Shown here piece after piece: positions 38,305 through 53,469 of a DNA stretch of 64,000 nt (position 1 is its first letter; each line of letters begins with the position of its first letter). The translations under genes were made by a program, and so were the position numbers. Source of the stretch: Ciona savignyi. Lineage: Eukaryota; Chordata; Ascidiacea; Phlebobranchia; Cionidae. The notes beneath the pieces were generated by a model, which made no database searches, was not told the DNA's origin, and was given only the letters and a program-made list of their open reading frames with translations. The stretch is from positions 31,328-95,327 of the forward strand of contig CH003320.1 in assembly GCA_000149265.1 (NCBI GenBank). Direction: 5' to 3'.

Positions 38305-40946
38305 CTACCTGACAACGGAATCTGAAACAGAATCCGTTTCTTTCACATCTGCATTTGATTCGGATTCTGCGGATTCGTGCAGAAGTAAATCAGTGTCTTT
38401 TGTATTCAAAGTGTTTATATTCCCCCCACTTGCGATTCCATCAAGGGCGCGGAGTGAAGATGACTTACGATGCGCTGTTTTGCTCAAATCTGGAGTGACC
38501 TCTTTGTAAGCACTGCGTGGTCTCTGTGTTGGTGCATTATTAAAAATATGGGACATTTTCGTTTCTGTGTCGGTTCCACGAACAACACCGTTAGCAACAG
38601 AGACCGACGTCTCGTCTAGTGCTGTCAGTGGCCTAGAACCGTTTGAAGCCGTCCCAACAGAGTTAGTTGATCCCGACGTCGTGTCGGAATCAAATCGATT
38701 AATACTAGATCTGAAACCGTACACCATTGTTTTCGGTTCAAGGAAAGCCTGGCCGTTAGAAGATGCAGGCGAGGCCCGACCATTCGTTGGGGATGGTTTG
38801 TTGCTACGCTTGCTGGAGGTACTGAACCGACTCGTTCTCTTTCGTAGCCCTGACTCCGATAAAAAGTTTGACAATTGAAACAAACTACTTTCAGTTCTCA
38901 CACTCGACCTGGAACTCATGCTTGGAGTGTAGGAAACTGCAAGTGAAGCTCTGCTCGTTTGTCGAAAACCTGAAATTACACAGTCATTTTTAAACTAAGC
39001 GTGTTAAAAAGAAAAGAGTAAAACTTATTAGCCTTATACCTACCGTCTCTACAAAGTCCACACAACAAAAGACGTTTAAACGCCCTCCTGAATTCCAGGC
39101 TGTGGCAGTAAATGATTGGGTTAAAGAAACTGTTGATGTACCCGAGGCAGTTGATCATCATGAATGCGGGTGCGGAAATACATCCTTCGCAGAAAACCTA
39201 CAACAAACAACACGCAAACGGTTACGAGAATTGTAGTTACAATCTAGTCAGGAAATTTATATTCTATGTCCTTGTGTTTGCTTTCTATAAATGAGCAAAC
39301 ACATTTAAGCCTATATCTCTACACTTCCTTTTTATAGATTTATACTCTTTATTGTTAATATACATATCCCAATTAGACAGACGTGGTTATTTTTTATACA
39401 CTCGGTTGTAAAATTACAGCTATAGTTTAGAATGGGATAAAATATAACATGATTTTTTGTAAATTGGAAAACGCAAGGAGCGTTATCACAAGGGCAATCG
39501 TCAGATTACCTCACACGTACGCGTTCTCATATAGGTTAATCTTCATATTATGAATAAAAGAGAACCTACAAACTTACCTGCACGATATTAGCAATAAAAA
39601 ATGGCAGCCAGCATATCACAAATGTGCCCATGATGATCCCCATTGTAAACACGGCTCTATATTCCCGTTTCCCCCAGAGTAGAGTTCTACTGCCTGGCAT
39701 AGACGCTCGTCTATACACCCCTTCTCGGTTGCGAATTTTGCTGCCTTTCTGAATGGCAACTAGATAAAAGATTACTGCTTACGATATGTTTCTTTTAACG
39801 TACCAAGTTCAGAAGCATAACTTACTTTTAAAAACAATACTGTAGGCGCACACCATTATAATAAGTGGTATGTAGAATGATATACAAGACGACACAACCG
39901 CATACACAGTGTTGGGTTTGAATTCGCAATTCGTAACATCGTCGTAGAATTTTTGATCATCCGGTTCGTTCGTTTTCCACAAGCCTAGGTTGATTGGAAT
40001 AAATGCGATAGCGGCTGAAACAATCCATATGAAACCTGTTGTATAAAAAACATGATTTGTGAACAATTTAACCATGTTGGGGTTCAGGTAGAGTGTAGAA
40101 CTGTAGACAGTAAACTTGATCCTATAAGTTTGTTAAAACTCCTAGACCCTTTGTTGTTTCAATAGGATTATGGAAAAAGACTAGAGAAATATGTATACCA
40201 ATGTTATCTTTGCTTTTAAACATTGGTGAATAGCTAAACTGACGTAAACAGAGGTACCTACCTATGATAAACCTTGCTCTTAACCGCGTCATCTTAGTAG
40301 AATACTTAAATGGCATTGTAATAGCCACAAAACGATCAAGAGATATAGCACAAAGTGTCCCGATGCTGGCCGTAACACTAAGAACATCGACCGAGGTCCA
40401 AATATCACACCAAAATGCTCCCAAGTCCCATTTACCACCTATAACATAGTGACTCCACATTGGAAGAACAACGGTGCCTATCGTCAAATCCGCTGACGCA
40501 AGGCTGATGATAAACATGTTTGGAATTGTTCTAAGTTTTCTAAAGATGGTAGCTGTAAGGATGACCATCACATTGCCAATTACTGTGAAGATACAAACAC
40601 AGCTGAGAATAAAATATAGTCCAGCTTTTAAAGGTGCATTAAGTCCTTGATTTTCGTATTCAGGGATAGTAATGCCACTGTGTCGTAAATCAGTAAACTT
40701 GTTGGAGGTAAGATTCGGTGTTGGTGTAAAAGATTGAGTGGTGTCACTTGCGTGAACTGGTATGGCAAATAGGTGAATAAGTACAATGAGCCCAAAGAAA
40801 TAAAACCAAAGCTTCCTATTTCTTCGTCCATTCAATTTCCTATACCCCGTCGAATGCTCTGCCAATCCGTTTAATTGTTGTTTCAAGTTTTTCTTTTTGA
40901 AAGCAAACATTTTCGTTCCACAGATGGTTCGACTATCACGCAACAC
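38305..40946 (-). CDS. Beta-adrenergic-like amine GPCR
   Basis: Five coding exons (40262-40946, 39826-40035, 39578-39759, 39044-39197, 38305-38969) give 631 aa. After a hydrophobic N-terminal segment (about residues 46-66, a possible signal peptide) and an NLTS glycosylation site come seven TMs. TM3 [20 protein letters not shown] carries the amine-binding Asp (D187), followed by DRF (204-206) in place of the usual DRY. TM5 [13 protein letters not shown] keeps the catechol-contacting serines. TM6 has [15 protein letters not shown] and TM7 [11 protein letters not shown] (NPxxY). A long Ser/Thr-rich tail of about 220 residues follows. TM3, TM5 and TM6 resemble vertebrate beta-adrenergic receptors more than dopamine D1 receptors. 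Coupling to Gs and a catecholamine ligand are inferred. A splice acceptor at 41020-41022 shows that a further 5' exon or trans-spliced leader exists. Confidence 0.9.
39455..39525 (-). repeat. SINE fragment in receptor intron
   Basis: Short 3' fragment (TTGGAAAACGCAAGGAGCG, then GGGCAATCGTCAGATTACCT) of the common SINE, between the exons at 39044-39197 and 39578-39759. Confidence 0.6.
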
Positions 40947-43900
40947 TTATCAGTATCACTACCTCGATTTCCAAGAGCAACCGGACATTACGCGGAATTA
41001 CACAATCATCAATAATTAATCTGCAAAAAGAAAAGTAACTTAGAGCTAAATTAATTCCCAACACGACTTAGTGCCTGTATGGGACTGACGAAATCTTTAT
41101 TTTTCTGGAAAAATATTGATTGTTGGTCTATACCGAAAAGCCCTATTGTGGTACTAAATTAAGACCAGAGGAAATCATATTGGTTTAAACTGCACTCGGA
41201 TCACATCTTTTAACATTAGCCTCAATGCTAGGAAGTCGCTTTATTATAACTATTTGCATTGGACCGTCATTCATCAATACGTTGAAATGTTTAAACAAAT
41301 AATGGAAAGCAAACAACCGGCGGCTTTTGACCTTTTTATTTGTAATCCATGATTTTTCTCTATTAAAGTAAGTTTTATGGTAAATTGATGTCTTTTACTG
41401 GCTATGTTGCTGCACACACCTGAAGCTTTGCCTGAAAAGGCTTTACTTGTATAAAGACGAGTGAAAACTGAAAATTAAAACAGCTCAATTTTTTTAAATA
41501 CACTTGGCTGCGACATCAGCTTTGCTTAACTACTTTGCAAACGTCATAATGTTCTATCGTGACGTGTCGAGAAGCGTTTAAAATATTTACCGAGTCCAAT
41601 ATGATCTCAACTAAGCTGGGATATTGCGCTCGCGTCCTTTGTGTGTTTTTTCGTGGTCATTTTCACTTGGCAGACACGTTCGTTCGGAATTACTGGACTC
41701 AAATCCGCATGCCAGGGACCTATCCACGATTGCTTACCGGAACAGCTAAGCTGACGCCTCTCTGCATCGCTAGGGTGTTTACGCACCAATTTTTCGCATT
41801 TTAACGACGGTAAACAGGGTAAATTTTCGCGACTATTTTTTTTCTTCTAAATTTTTTATATAGAACTAAAATTTTTCAAATTCATTTTGTGATCCACCTA
41901 TCTATTGTCCACCTTTAAATTTACCCGTAAATGTTGCAAAGCATATAGAAAACAAGACGCTCAAATTATATATGAAAACAACTTTAACTAAGACCAACAA
42001 ATGATATAAATGTGACTTTCAAGATTTGATTAAACATTTTGAGAACTAAATATTGAGAAATCCCTGACGTTTGTACACGAGCTAAAAATCAAAATTTCTA
42101 CCATGCATACCGTTTTGCACGATGCTAATGGATTTGCACTACTAAGATAAAGATCTTTCGCTCTACAAGTGTAAATGACAAAAGCGCCAAGAGCTGACGT
42201 CAGTGTATTCCCGCCCGATGCAAATTCGATGAAAGCGGTCACGATTGAAATGCCGCCCATTTGTTGTATCAAGTTTCAATCGTTACACTACACCTTCTCA
42301 CTATTTGTAGCGTACTGTTAGTAATTCAACAAAATACTGTAAAGAACTGCTTGATTTTTTTCTTATTGGCTTACGTATTTGGCTTTGTATTATACGGTTA
42401 GGTAGTGGTCGCTGATTTCTGCATATTACTTATTTATGAATCACTGAAATTTATTCACTGAAGCCATCTAACCTCGACTAAAAAACAGCGTAGTTGACAA
42501 ACATGGTGCTTTTATATAATTTATCGATTATAAGGAATTTGTTTGTAATAGCGATGACGAATATAGACGATAAAATCTACTGTAACCTTTATTCTCCTTA
42601 GATAAAATTAATACTTCCAACAAAAAAATGTGCCGTTATTTTAAAACATTCGTTCCCTGTTACCGCGATTAAAAATGTCATTTTAAGCCTATCCAATTAC
42701 TAAGGTCCACTTACCTAAACTAGACAAATAAAACCTCGTTTACAAAGGATTTGTTGTAAAAATTTCTACAAAATTCTTTGCGTGTCCACTGAGGCCTTTG
42801 TAAGCCGTATAAGCCCCGCATAAGCCATCGTAATATAGACCTCTATGCAAGCATAAATAGCCTTAATTGCATTAGACTGCGCTGTTTGATATTTCATAAA
42901 CCAATGACGTAGATAGAAAGCCCCAGAGAAAATGTAGGGCTACGAATGCAAATTTAATGACAACATTTCCGATTTTTTCTCTGGCAGCAGAAAACGAAAT
43001 AACAATTATATTAAGATGGAAATTAACGATTTTTAATCTAAACTCTCGCTGCTCAACCAATATAATTAAACCTGAGAAAAAGCGTTAAAATATTTGAATA
43101 ATTTATAACAACTATATATAATTGATTCTATGGAAGTTGTGCCAGGAAATTTGATTGTGAGAAAAAAACGTTTGACCCATACATATATATTAGCATGACA
43201 CGAAAACAAAGTCATATTTATATGTGTAACACGAAACAAATCAGCCCGTATAATAAATAAGTGACACGTTTGACTCGCATACTTACTCTATGGTACCGCG
43301 TATTAAGTTATCAGTCATTGTTTCAAGTTGAGTTGTCAGAATAACAGAAATTTATTGGAAAACATATGTAAATGTCATTCTCCATATTTAGAGAAGATTC
43401 AGAAAACTATTCTAATATAAATCATAGATATCGGACACATTTTTCCTTAACCTCCGAATGAGGAATGTGCAACCTGAGAGAACACTGCTTTTTTGTTAGT
43501 ATTCTCCTAACGACTAGCAGTATTAGTTTCGTTCATATACGTGGGTTAACGTGCGTCAGACGACGTGTACTTCCCCATTCTTCAAATACAATAGAGAGGG
43601 TGACGTGAAGCTTGGGAATTACCAAAACAATTGAACGATCACTTCTTTCTTTAAGTGGCGTCAATAACCTATAAATACAATACACCTTTATACCACACAC
43701 TACTCTTATGTATTCAGTTTTTATGATAAAATTATTATAAAAAACATTCTTGACTTAAGCAATCGACTGCACAAATTAGACAAGGGCAGTGAAAGTTTTT
43801 ATTTGGCTCATTTCGTTGCATACATAAACCTTGCTTCGGCAGTACATATAATAAATTAGACTGATCTAAAATTGTTTTAAGTTTTGATACGCTCTGCATT

Positions 43901-43981
43901 TGCGTTACTCTACGCTTGCACTACAGTAAATGTCAAGGTTTAAAAACATTTTTTTCACTGACTTTCCTTTTTATGTACACC

Positions 43982-44031
43982 TGCGGATATAATAATCAAA
44001 AATATTAGCAGCACAAATAATTATATCCGCA
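43982..44031. repeat. 12-bp perfect inverted repeat
   Basis: TGCGGATATAAT at 43982-43993 and ATTATATCCGCA at 44020-44031, with a 26-base loop. It may be a hairpin or a transposon relic. Confidence 0.6.
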
Positions 44032-45632
44032 ATATTTCCTGTGAACCTATAGCGATTGTAATTGAACTTTTGCGGCTAAAAATATGTCGCAGCAACGATT
44101 TTACTATACTGTACTCATACACTGTTTCAAGTGCTCTCCTCATTGAAAAATTTGTTAAGTGTCACAGAGTGACAGGCAGTTGATGTCAACTATAAAGATT
44201 CAATGCCGCTTGCTGCTTTGTTTAGGGCCTTGTCCTTGTTAAGCCTGTACTCCAAAGCCATTGGACCAAAACGTTGTTGTGAATAGGCTATTCGATCTAC
44301 TTTAAAATGTCCACGTATACAATAGGTTATTAAGCGTAAAATATACGTGCAATAATCGAATAAAACAAGCCCTTCTAGTTTCAGCTGCCCCATTGTCGAC
44401 TTTACCGTTTTGATGTTTACAACCAAGATATTCTAAGCAAAGTGAACACATAAATCCGCGATTGCAATAACATTAATTAAGATGACGTGTAGTATATTAA
44501 GTTATTTTAATCAGCTAAATCTCTAACATACAGTTTTATTGCTACTTCAAAGAGTATGAAATTCATTCCAACATTTTAGATTTGCATTCGGTCAACACTA
44601 CTGTCCAATGTTTGCGCTCACAGTCGGTTTATAATTGACTTTAGAAGTTAATTAAATCAGCCAGATGTGATGATGTGGTTATTTTTGGTTAACCGCTTAA
44701 AGTCCCTACCTTTACATGTTTAACAATGATTTTAAAACGCTTTAAACTATAAACTCGCGCATCTTACCAGGCATAAATTTAAAACGCAAATAAATGGTTC
44801 TTCACTATAAGTTTTACTACATCAAACCTTTCGTTTCTTTGATGTCCACTTGTAGCTACGGACAATACCTCTATACATCTACTTCTATTATAGATGCAAA
44901 ATAGTCGGCGTTTATTGTGTCCATGTCGCTATAATAACAAACACGACCAATTTTGTGGTAGAAAAAGTCTTGGAAAATGTGACATTTCAAACGACGCATC
45001 CTTACCGCCAGCGCAAACAAAAGTTAAGTGAAGCTAACGGAGTGATGGCAACCGTGACCAAACCAGCAGCACTCGCATGCGCTGTCTTGGTAAAACAACA
45101 CGAACTATTTATCTCTATTATTAAACTAGAATGACGAATGCCGATTTTCAAATATACTTGCTTAATACGCATGAATGGCGAGGGCTGGCCCGTTGAGCCT
45201 CTGCAGCTGCATCGTTTCCATTGTCAAATATCTAATATTCTCAAATAAATCATTTTTCACTTTAAGCGAACTAGACGTCCTCTATTGATTTTATTCGGTA
45301 CCAAAACGGCGAAGTCAATCGGTAAATTCACCACCAATCCATCAACCTCAAAAACCTGTCAAAACAAATTTCACCGGGAACATATCCAACACAACGTAAT
45401 GCTTATTGAAAGGCTTGGTGCTTATACTGCCAACCACTCTAAGAAAGCATCCCTGAATGGTCGAATGGGAATACAAACACGGCCATGCCAACAAACATTA
45501 GGTCAATTTGTTGTTCGGACAATGGACAAAAGAGACGTCTCAAATAACATATTAAACTACATAGAAGTTCTAAACGAAATATATTAACATGTTATTTAAC
45601 CCGATTTGAGTGACATTAATGCTTGCCGCAAT

Positions 45633-46530
45633 TTAACCCTTAGACGACGACGGTTACATATTTGTAACCTAGATGTGTCCCCGAAAAAAAATGCACAATT
45701 CAGTCGTCTCTTGGGGGATTTTCCTAGTTTTGATATTTTTGGAAAGCATTTGAATAGATCTTTCGAAATAACGCATAAAAATATAATCCTTCCATTTAAA
45801 AATTTTGAGTAATATTGCTCCAAACATTTTTCTTCAAAATTTTTGTATCTAGTTTAACTTTTAGGTAAAATATCGCTTTTTTGGGTTCTGGGGAGTTAAA
45901 ATTGTTACACCAGTTGCTGTGAGAATAAAACTAGCAGTAGCCGTCTTTGTTTTCGAGTTTACCAGTCATTTTCGATTTTTCAACGATATATGTAAACATA
46001 TGCGTACATGTTTTTTTTCTAATTACTATTGATATTTATTCATTTTTTCGACTTTGTTTACTTTGTTTTTCAATTATTATTTGATATTCGGAAGAAATAT
46101 GACAACTTCGGAATAGATTACAGCCGATTAGGCTGCCAGCATGATCGAGGCCGACAGTGATTGTGGTGATGAAATGCCATATTTGTCAGTTTTATGTGAC
46201 GTCATCACGCTTAGTTGACGTCATCAAAAAATAAAAGACGTAACTTTGTAGGAAATTTCATTTTGAACACTTTTGTAATACATTACTATCTTCTACAAGC
46301 TACCAGTAACGAGTAATTAGAGTATAAATTACTAATTATGACGTCATTACAAATACTACAACGTCATCAAAAAAATAAAAATACCAATTTGTAGAAAATT
46401 ATCTACTGGACAACTTTGTAATAGATTGTTCTTCCCTAAGTCCAACAGAATTCGCAGCAAACAAGGTTAAAGCAACCTTACTCAAAAGTGCCAAAAACTG
46501 CAAAAAGTTCCGTCGTCGTCAAAGGGTTAA
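45633..46530. mobile_element. Second piggyBac-like nonautonomous element family
   Basis: An 890-bp element (45637-46526) with 17-bp terminal inverted repeats (CCCTTAGACGACGACGG and CCGTCGTCGTCAAAGGG, one mismatch) and TTAA on both sides. The interior shares features with the 15173 element: several TGACGTCATCA palindromes, each near ACAAAGTTAC-like and TTTCCTACAA-like stretches. There is no transposase frame. Confidence 0.85.
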
Positions 46531-49500
46531 TAACATTTGAGGTATCGTTAACAACAATCAGAAAGATACCCCATAAATGGACGTTTTAACCGCAATGAAA
46601 GAAAGCTATTCGTTATATTCGTTACGCATGTAGGGGAAATGTTTGCATCATTAGTTTCCATGGAATGAATTAATAAGCAGTGTTGTGGAAAGTACACAAA
46701 CCTCTACATCTATCAATTATAATAGAATATTAATATTTAAAATATACATATGAAAATCAAATAGTGCGTATTGCGCTTTGCTGACTATACTAACTTTGCC
46801 TATACTATAATACGTATAAGTTAAACGTATGGTTAGTTTCCTCTTTTTTATTCTTTTTTTGTATATATTATGCTAACCCGTTTTTACATTGCCATAAAAG
46901 AAATAATTGTACTAAGAGTTCACGCTTTAATATACATAACCATAACAAACCATAAGATCATGCGGCAATTTTATAAATAACCATCGTTAGTACACAATTA
47001 AGGAAGTAGTAATACAACTTTTTAAAAGTTTGATCTAAACATTTACCATTGACCACTGACGCTAGTTTTGTAAGCTTGTTTTGAATGCAAACACGGCACA
47101 TTCTATTTCACCTTCTAACCCTAAACCTTGCTGGAGAATGAATGCCTGTATCGCACACATCTGCGCGTGATTAAATCAAAGGGCTCGGAGTTCGGACGTG
47201 GCCTTATATTTAACTTTGAGTCACGTGGTAGGTGTACTTTCGCCGCGTGTACACACATCCTAGAATTTTTTAGCTTATATACTTCTTAACACAAAGCACG
47301 CGAAGAGTGTTTTATGTATAAGCACAAGTTTGTAACTGCACCTTTTAAGCAGCTAACCATCTGCATTTTTAACTGACAGCTTGATGAATTGCAGTTGTCA
47401 CCGATGCAAAAAACGAATACAGAACCCAAACTGCATAAACTGGAAGCTTTAAAGTACTAATTAATTCTTTAAATGTCAATTCCTGTATTATTGTTTTCTG
47501 CAGACGACGTTAAAAGCCATTTCCCGAGGCATTCCTTTCATTTCAGAAAATACTATATTCCAATTTCCTATTTTGATTTAAATTTCCATTAGCGATTAAC
47601 ACTGGGGTACACTGCATTTCTCCCGCATTCAAAACACACAGCGCTTCAAAACAATGCCATATATTCCCGTGTGTACGTTCTGGTATGTCAAACAATGCTC
47701 TATGCCAAACAGTCCTATGAAGAAACTGTGGACGTAATTCAGCATTGCAAACAAGCTAAAGAAAGTAGGGAAGACTGACCTACATCTGTTGTGACGCTCA
47801 TACGTATTGTGTTTAGTCCGTTGCTATAACACATCTTATGCAAAACAAGGACATAAAATATGCCCTTTTCACGCCGGTATTTCTTGTAAAAATATTCATA
47901 AATAAGTTTATACCTGTAAAATTGTATATTTAATTGACGCCGGTTTAATAATTAGTTAATTACAAACCGATTTTTTTGAAAAAATGGGTTTATTGTATTA
48001 ATCGGTTTCAAGACTTGAAAGATCAGTAATTAAGTTTTCTATGAGAAAATTTAAAACAATTTGCGGTTATGCCAATCAGCATCAGTTAAGAGCCATTGTT
48101 GCAAGAGTATTCAGAAAACATTCCGATCATTTAGTGAAGTGCTGCCGTAACAAAACATGTATATATAATCGCATGCAATGATGATACTTAGGCTATCTGG
48201 AACTAAACCACTGCAACCAGGTCGCTTCTATAAATACAAGCAAGAGCTCGGTAAATTTCGCAGAAACACAGCTAACCCACCAGCATGTATTGATTTCACT
48301 GTTTTTATAACTGTTTTTTCGTTTATATTGCTCAACAAACAAATCGACCTTAAATTTTATTTGATTGGTTGTATGGATTACCATTGTTGGCATCGCAGTC
48401 GCCATAAAGCCATCGTAAATTACTGTGTCAATATAAAGCTGTACAGATACCACATCTTAAACGAATAAACACAGCTATTAAGTTCTCCCGTATATCTTTA
48501 GAAGAAACGGGACGTGATGTACTTTTTGTTTCAGGTTATCATCAACTGACAATGTCAAAATGAGTATAGACATATAAGAAATATTGGTCGTCTAATGTTT
48601 CTTATCGAGCCTTGTCACACAATAACCCATAGAGAAAGATTTTTAATAGCTTTTACGTCAACTTTATATATATCATTTATCTTTCTACCTCTTTATTCAC
48701 TGTATTCGTTTCTTTTAATTGTTTTTTGATTTACTGCACAAAATGCTCTGAAGTAAAAATCTGATATTCAAAAGCTTTTATCACTTAAATACTTGATAGT
48801 ATATTTTCATTTTTATACGTTGCATTTTCATTTATCATTGAAAACACATTGAACAACAAGTAATTTAAAAAAACAGATACAACCCTAAACGTGACGTATA
48901 TAAGGACGCTCTTGAATCCGGGCATAACTTTATACAAAAGCCACGAACTAACGTTGTTTTCATTGTGTAGTGGACTGTTATGTGAATTAACAATAGAAAG
49001 ATATAAGGTGGTTTTAATACGTATCGTCTATAATTACATCTATTTGACTTATTTGTTTCACAGTGGCATATTGCTTACTAAAAATCGTAAAATAAAACTT
49101 TCCATTTTCCACATCAATAACATAATGTCCTACACTTTGTGGGGTAAACCACAAGTCATATAAGCTCGAATAACTTGTAGGAAACGTCGAACTCTGCGTG
49201 CAGAGTGTTAAGCAATAAATACTACCATAAGTTCAATCACCCATTTAGTTTTGTCGCAAATTAATCTTTATATACTGGATAACAAAATTATATAGTAACC
49301 TATTATCCAAAAATGATGGATAACGGTAAAATTTGTCATAAATGGTATTGACAGCAAATTCGTAAATCGAAAATAGTCTTAGGGATTTATTTACAATCAG
49401 GCGGCCCTGACAGTGTGTTCATTGTCGGGTAATCGATTTTGGTTATTGAATAAGACATAATGGCTTGTACCGCGCTGCATATATATGCCACTTTTTGTCA

Positions 49501-50488
49501 CCAGCCGAATTTGATTAGTAATAACACACCCATGTTGTTGTTTAAATGTCTAATTTGGTGGGTAATCTTATTACGATGGACTTGAATGTCAAAATTGACC
49601 ATACGTGTCATTTTTTTCTCGGTGTTAAATCCATTATACAGGTCACGACTGTAATTACAAATACCAACGCGGTACAAAGATTTATAATGCGGTGTTTTCA
49701 CTTTGTGCGACAGGTTTTGTTTCTACAGCGAAATCGAATTTGTAGCGAACGTTAATGAAAAAGTTCACAAGTTTAGCCTCAAATTGCGGAATAAATGGAA
49801 TAATTGATGAGCTAACACCGTAAAAGTTGTTGTTTTTTGCGAAATTTTCTGTAATTCTTTGTAGAAAAAGGACCAATCCCTGGTGGTTCTCCCCTTTCCG
49901 AGCCGGTACCTTAACATGATTATTACCGTAGCTCATTCAATCAACTGTACGTCAAGAAAAAATAACATTAACAAACTCAATTAATGAAGTATCTTGCTAT
50001 ATTAATTTCCCTTTGTATATAGGAACGTCCACTTCGCGCACTAGTCGTTATAAACCTTAGATTTGTTTTATCTAAATATTTACCACGACCAAATACTAGA
50101 TGTACGAAAGAAAAATTCCAAGTGACACCTTCAGCTTTCTTATATGTTTTCCATGATTCACCTAAACATACCACTGTTATATATAACTATTGAAACAAAC
50201 GAACTTGCGTAATCTGATTTGTATATCGTCTCATAGCTACGTATGCGCAAATATTTTGTTCCGGCACATTTGTATGCTCACACGACAATTCCCGAAGTCC
50301 AAATTCGAAAACACGGTTACGAGAAAGGGAAGTCGTTAATTCTCGTAACTCGACAGTCTATGGACTACTGCGAAACGGCTTCTTTATTTATTTATTGTAC
50401 ATAGATATACACACCATGCAAATTATTTCGCGTTTATGTAACTACTGAGTTATAATGTCCAGAAAAATTATTAAAAATGCAGTCAAAA

Positions 50489-50659
50489 TTAAGTAATTAA
50501 AACTCCAAAACCACATTTAGGAGCAATGTTAAATATTTTAGCCTTCCCCGCCACAGTTTGCACGGTATGTGTGTGGTCTCTGGGTGATTCTCTTGTCGCC
50601 ATTTCACAGCTGCTATTCGCCTTACCTTTGCGAAACGATGCTGCCGCCTTATCTGCCAT
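50489..50659 (-). CDS. Possible 56-residue ORF or first coding exon
   Basis: A minus-strand ORF starting MADKAAASFRKGKANSSC, noticeably GC-richer than its surroundings. A consensus donor (AAAG|GTAAGG) follows 34 bases after the ATG, so it could equally be a short first coding exon ending after 50626. I found no partner exon and recognise no family. Very tentative. Confidence 0.2.
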   Translation of the reverse strand: MADKAAASFRKGKANSSCEMATRESPRDHTHTVQTVAGKAKIFNIAPKCGFGVLIT

Positions 50660-51645
50660 AATCGCTAGTTGTTATAGTTTAATGTTAAAAATGATAAGCA
50701 ATTTAACTTACTTAAGCGTGTCACATACCGTAATCCCATGTGTACAATCAAAACATGTCACCTGTCACCGAGACACAAAATAAAATACGTAATGTATACA
50801 CTGAGAATATGTAGCGAAAACTAATCTGAAAACCAAGAGCCTCCTATATTAAATGTGATTTGGTCATTTGTGTGCTGCAGGTAAACTGTACATAGGGATG
50901 TTTTTATTATTAGTCCTTTTGATTTTTGACGTGTTTGTTTTTCGATACTTTAAAGAGTGATATATGATCTTATCGTCGCTATAAAATAAAATAACACGCC
51001 TTTCAAAACATATATACTATCAGAATCATAAAGGTCGAGTCTAAACCTGTTCATGTTCAAGGTCAACAATAAGTCGCTTTAAAATAACCTGAACGTGGTA
51101 TTATAGACTGTAGTTAATCAAATACCTCAGGTTCGAGTGTTCTCAGGTTTATTTTTAAATATGAAACATATCTATTAATCAATTGGTTAAGTAAATAGTA
51201 ATATATGAATTATAATATTGTAGAAATGATATTTATCTTAATACATTGACCAAACTTCACGAAGTAACCTCTAAGCTGTGATGTGCACGTACACCAATAG
51301 TTATGTTTTACCTGACATATCTTTGCTGCCCACTAGCGCATAAATCTGAATAGCCCGATACACACAATTGAAGAATGGTAACGTTGGCCGAAAGTTGGTG
51401 GGATCGAAATCAGTAGACAACTATCGGGTTGTTCCCTTGGTTAAGGCACGAGACGGAGGTTATCTGTTTATATGGATTCGTGTTTGTTGTGTACATTCAC
51501 AGTCAATGTATATAGATGAACCTCTAAGTGCCTTACGCAAGAACACATCCATCCATCGGCTGGTTTCTATCATATAACCTGGCGGATCCGGGAGACCTTC
51601 GACACTCCCACCGATTAAGCTACGGGTGTGGTAAACGACCTTCGT

Positions 51646-51651
51646 TTTATT
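51646..51651 (-). terminator. Candidate actin poly(A) signal
   Basis: AATAAA on the minus strand about 270 bases after the actin stop. It is the first exact hexamer I see downstream. Confidence 0.35.
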
Positions 51652-51919
51652 TTCCCACTGTTTTATCTTATCTATGATGTCCTTTTTTACACATATCCGC
51701 GAATTGGAGTAACTACTTCTCTTAATATGCTACCATTAATCTTGATAACGAAACGACCACCTTAATTTGTAAACGTCCTTTTTTATATATTTAAAAGAAA
51801 AATCAAACGGTAGGAGGATGTAGTGTATTGGTATATATCTACGTGCTCTCGGCAAACGACAAGTTGACTAACGCGGACCGTAAAAATTTGCTTGACATTA
51901 TATAAGTTCTTATAATAAA

Positions 51920-53464
<1,545 letters not shown>

Positions 53465-53469
53465 TTATC

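Larger units (their letters stand above)
40947..51919. other. About 11-kb gene-poor region, receptor upstream / actin downstream
   Basis: No confident coding gene. The first part must include the 5' UTR exon and promoter of the receptor; the acceptor TTTCTTTTTGCAG ends at 41021. Separately listed inside it are a piggyBac-like element (45633-46530), a short perfect inverted repeat (43982-44031), a 57-codon ORF (50489-50659) and a possible actin poly(A) signal. Around 47215-47260 there is a locally GC-richer patch with CACGTG and AGGTGT motifs. The scattered ORFs of 60-100 codons show no domain or splice logic. Confidence 0.4.

Noticed and set aside
45285-45587. 100-codon plus-strand ORF next to the piggyBac-like element
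   Set aside because: No recognisable domain. It ends 46 bases before the element and could be chance; there is no supporting signal.
48178-48468. 96-codon ORF overlapped by an 86-codon ORF on the other strand (48193-48453)
   Set aside because: No domain, splice context, poly(A) signal or compositional change supports either strand.
51480-51630. Possible extra SINE or tRNA-like remnant (CAAGAACACATCC and ATTAAGCTACGGGTG blocks)
   Set aside because: Resembles SINE blocks only loosely and cannot be aligned with confidence.
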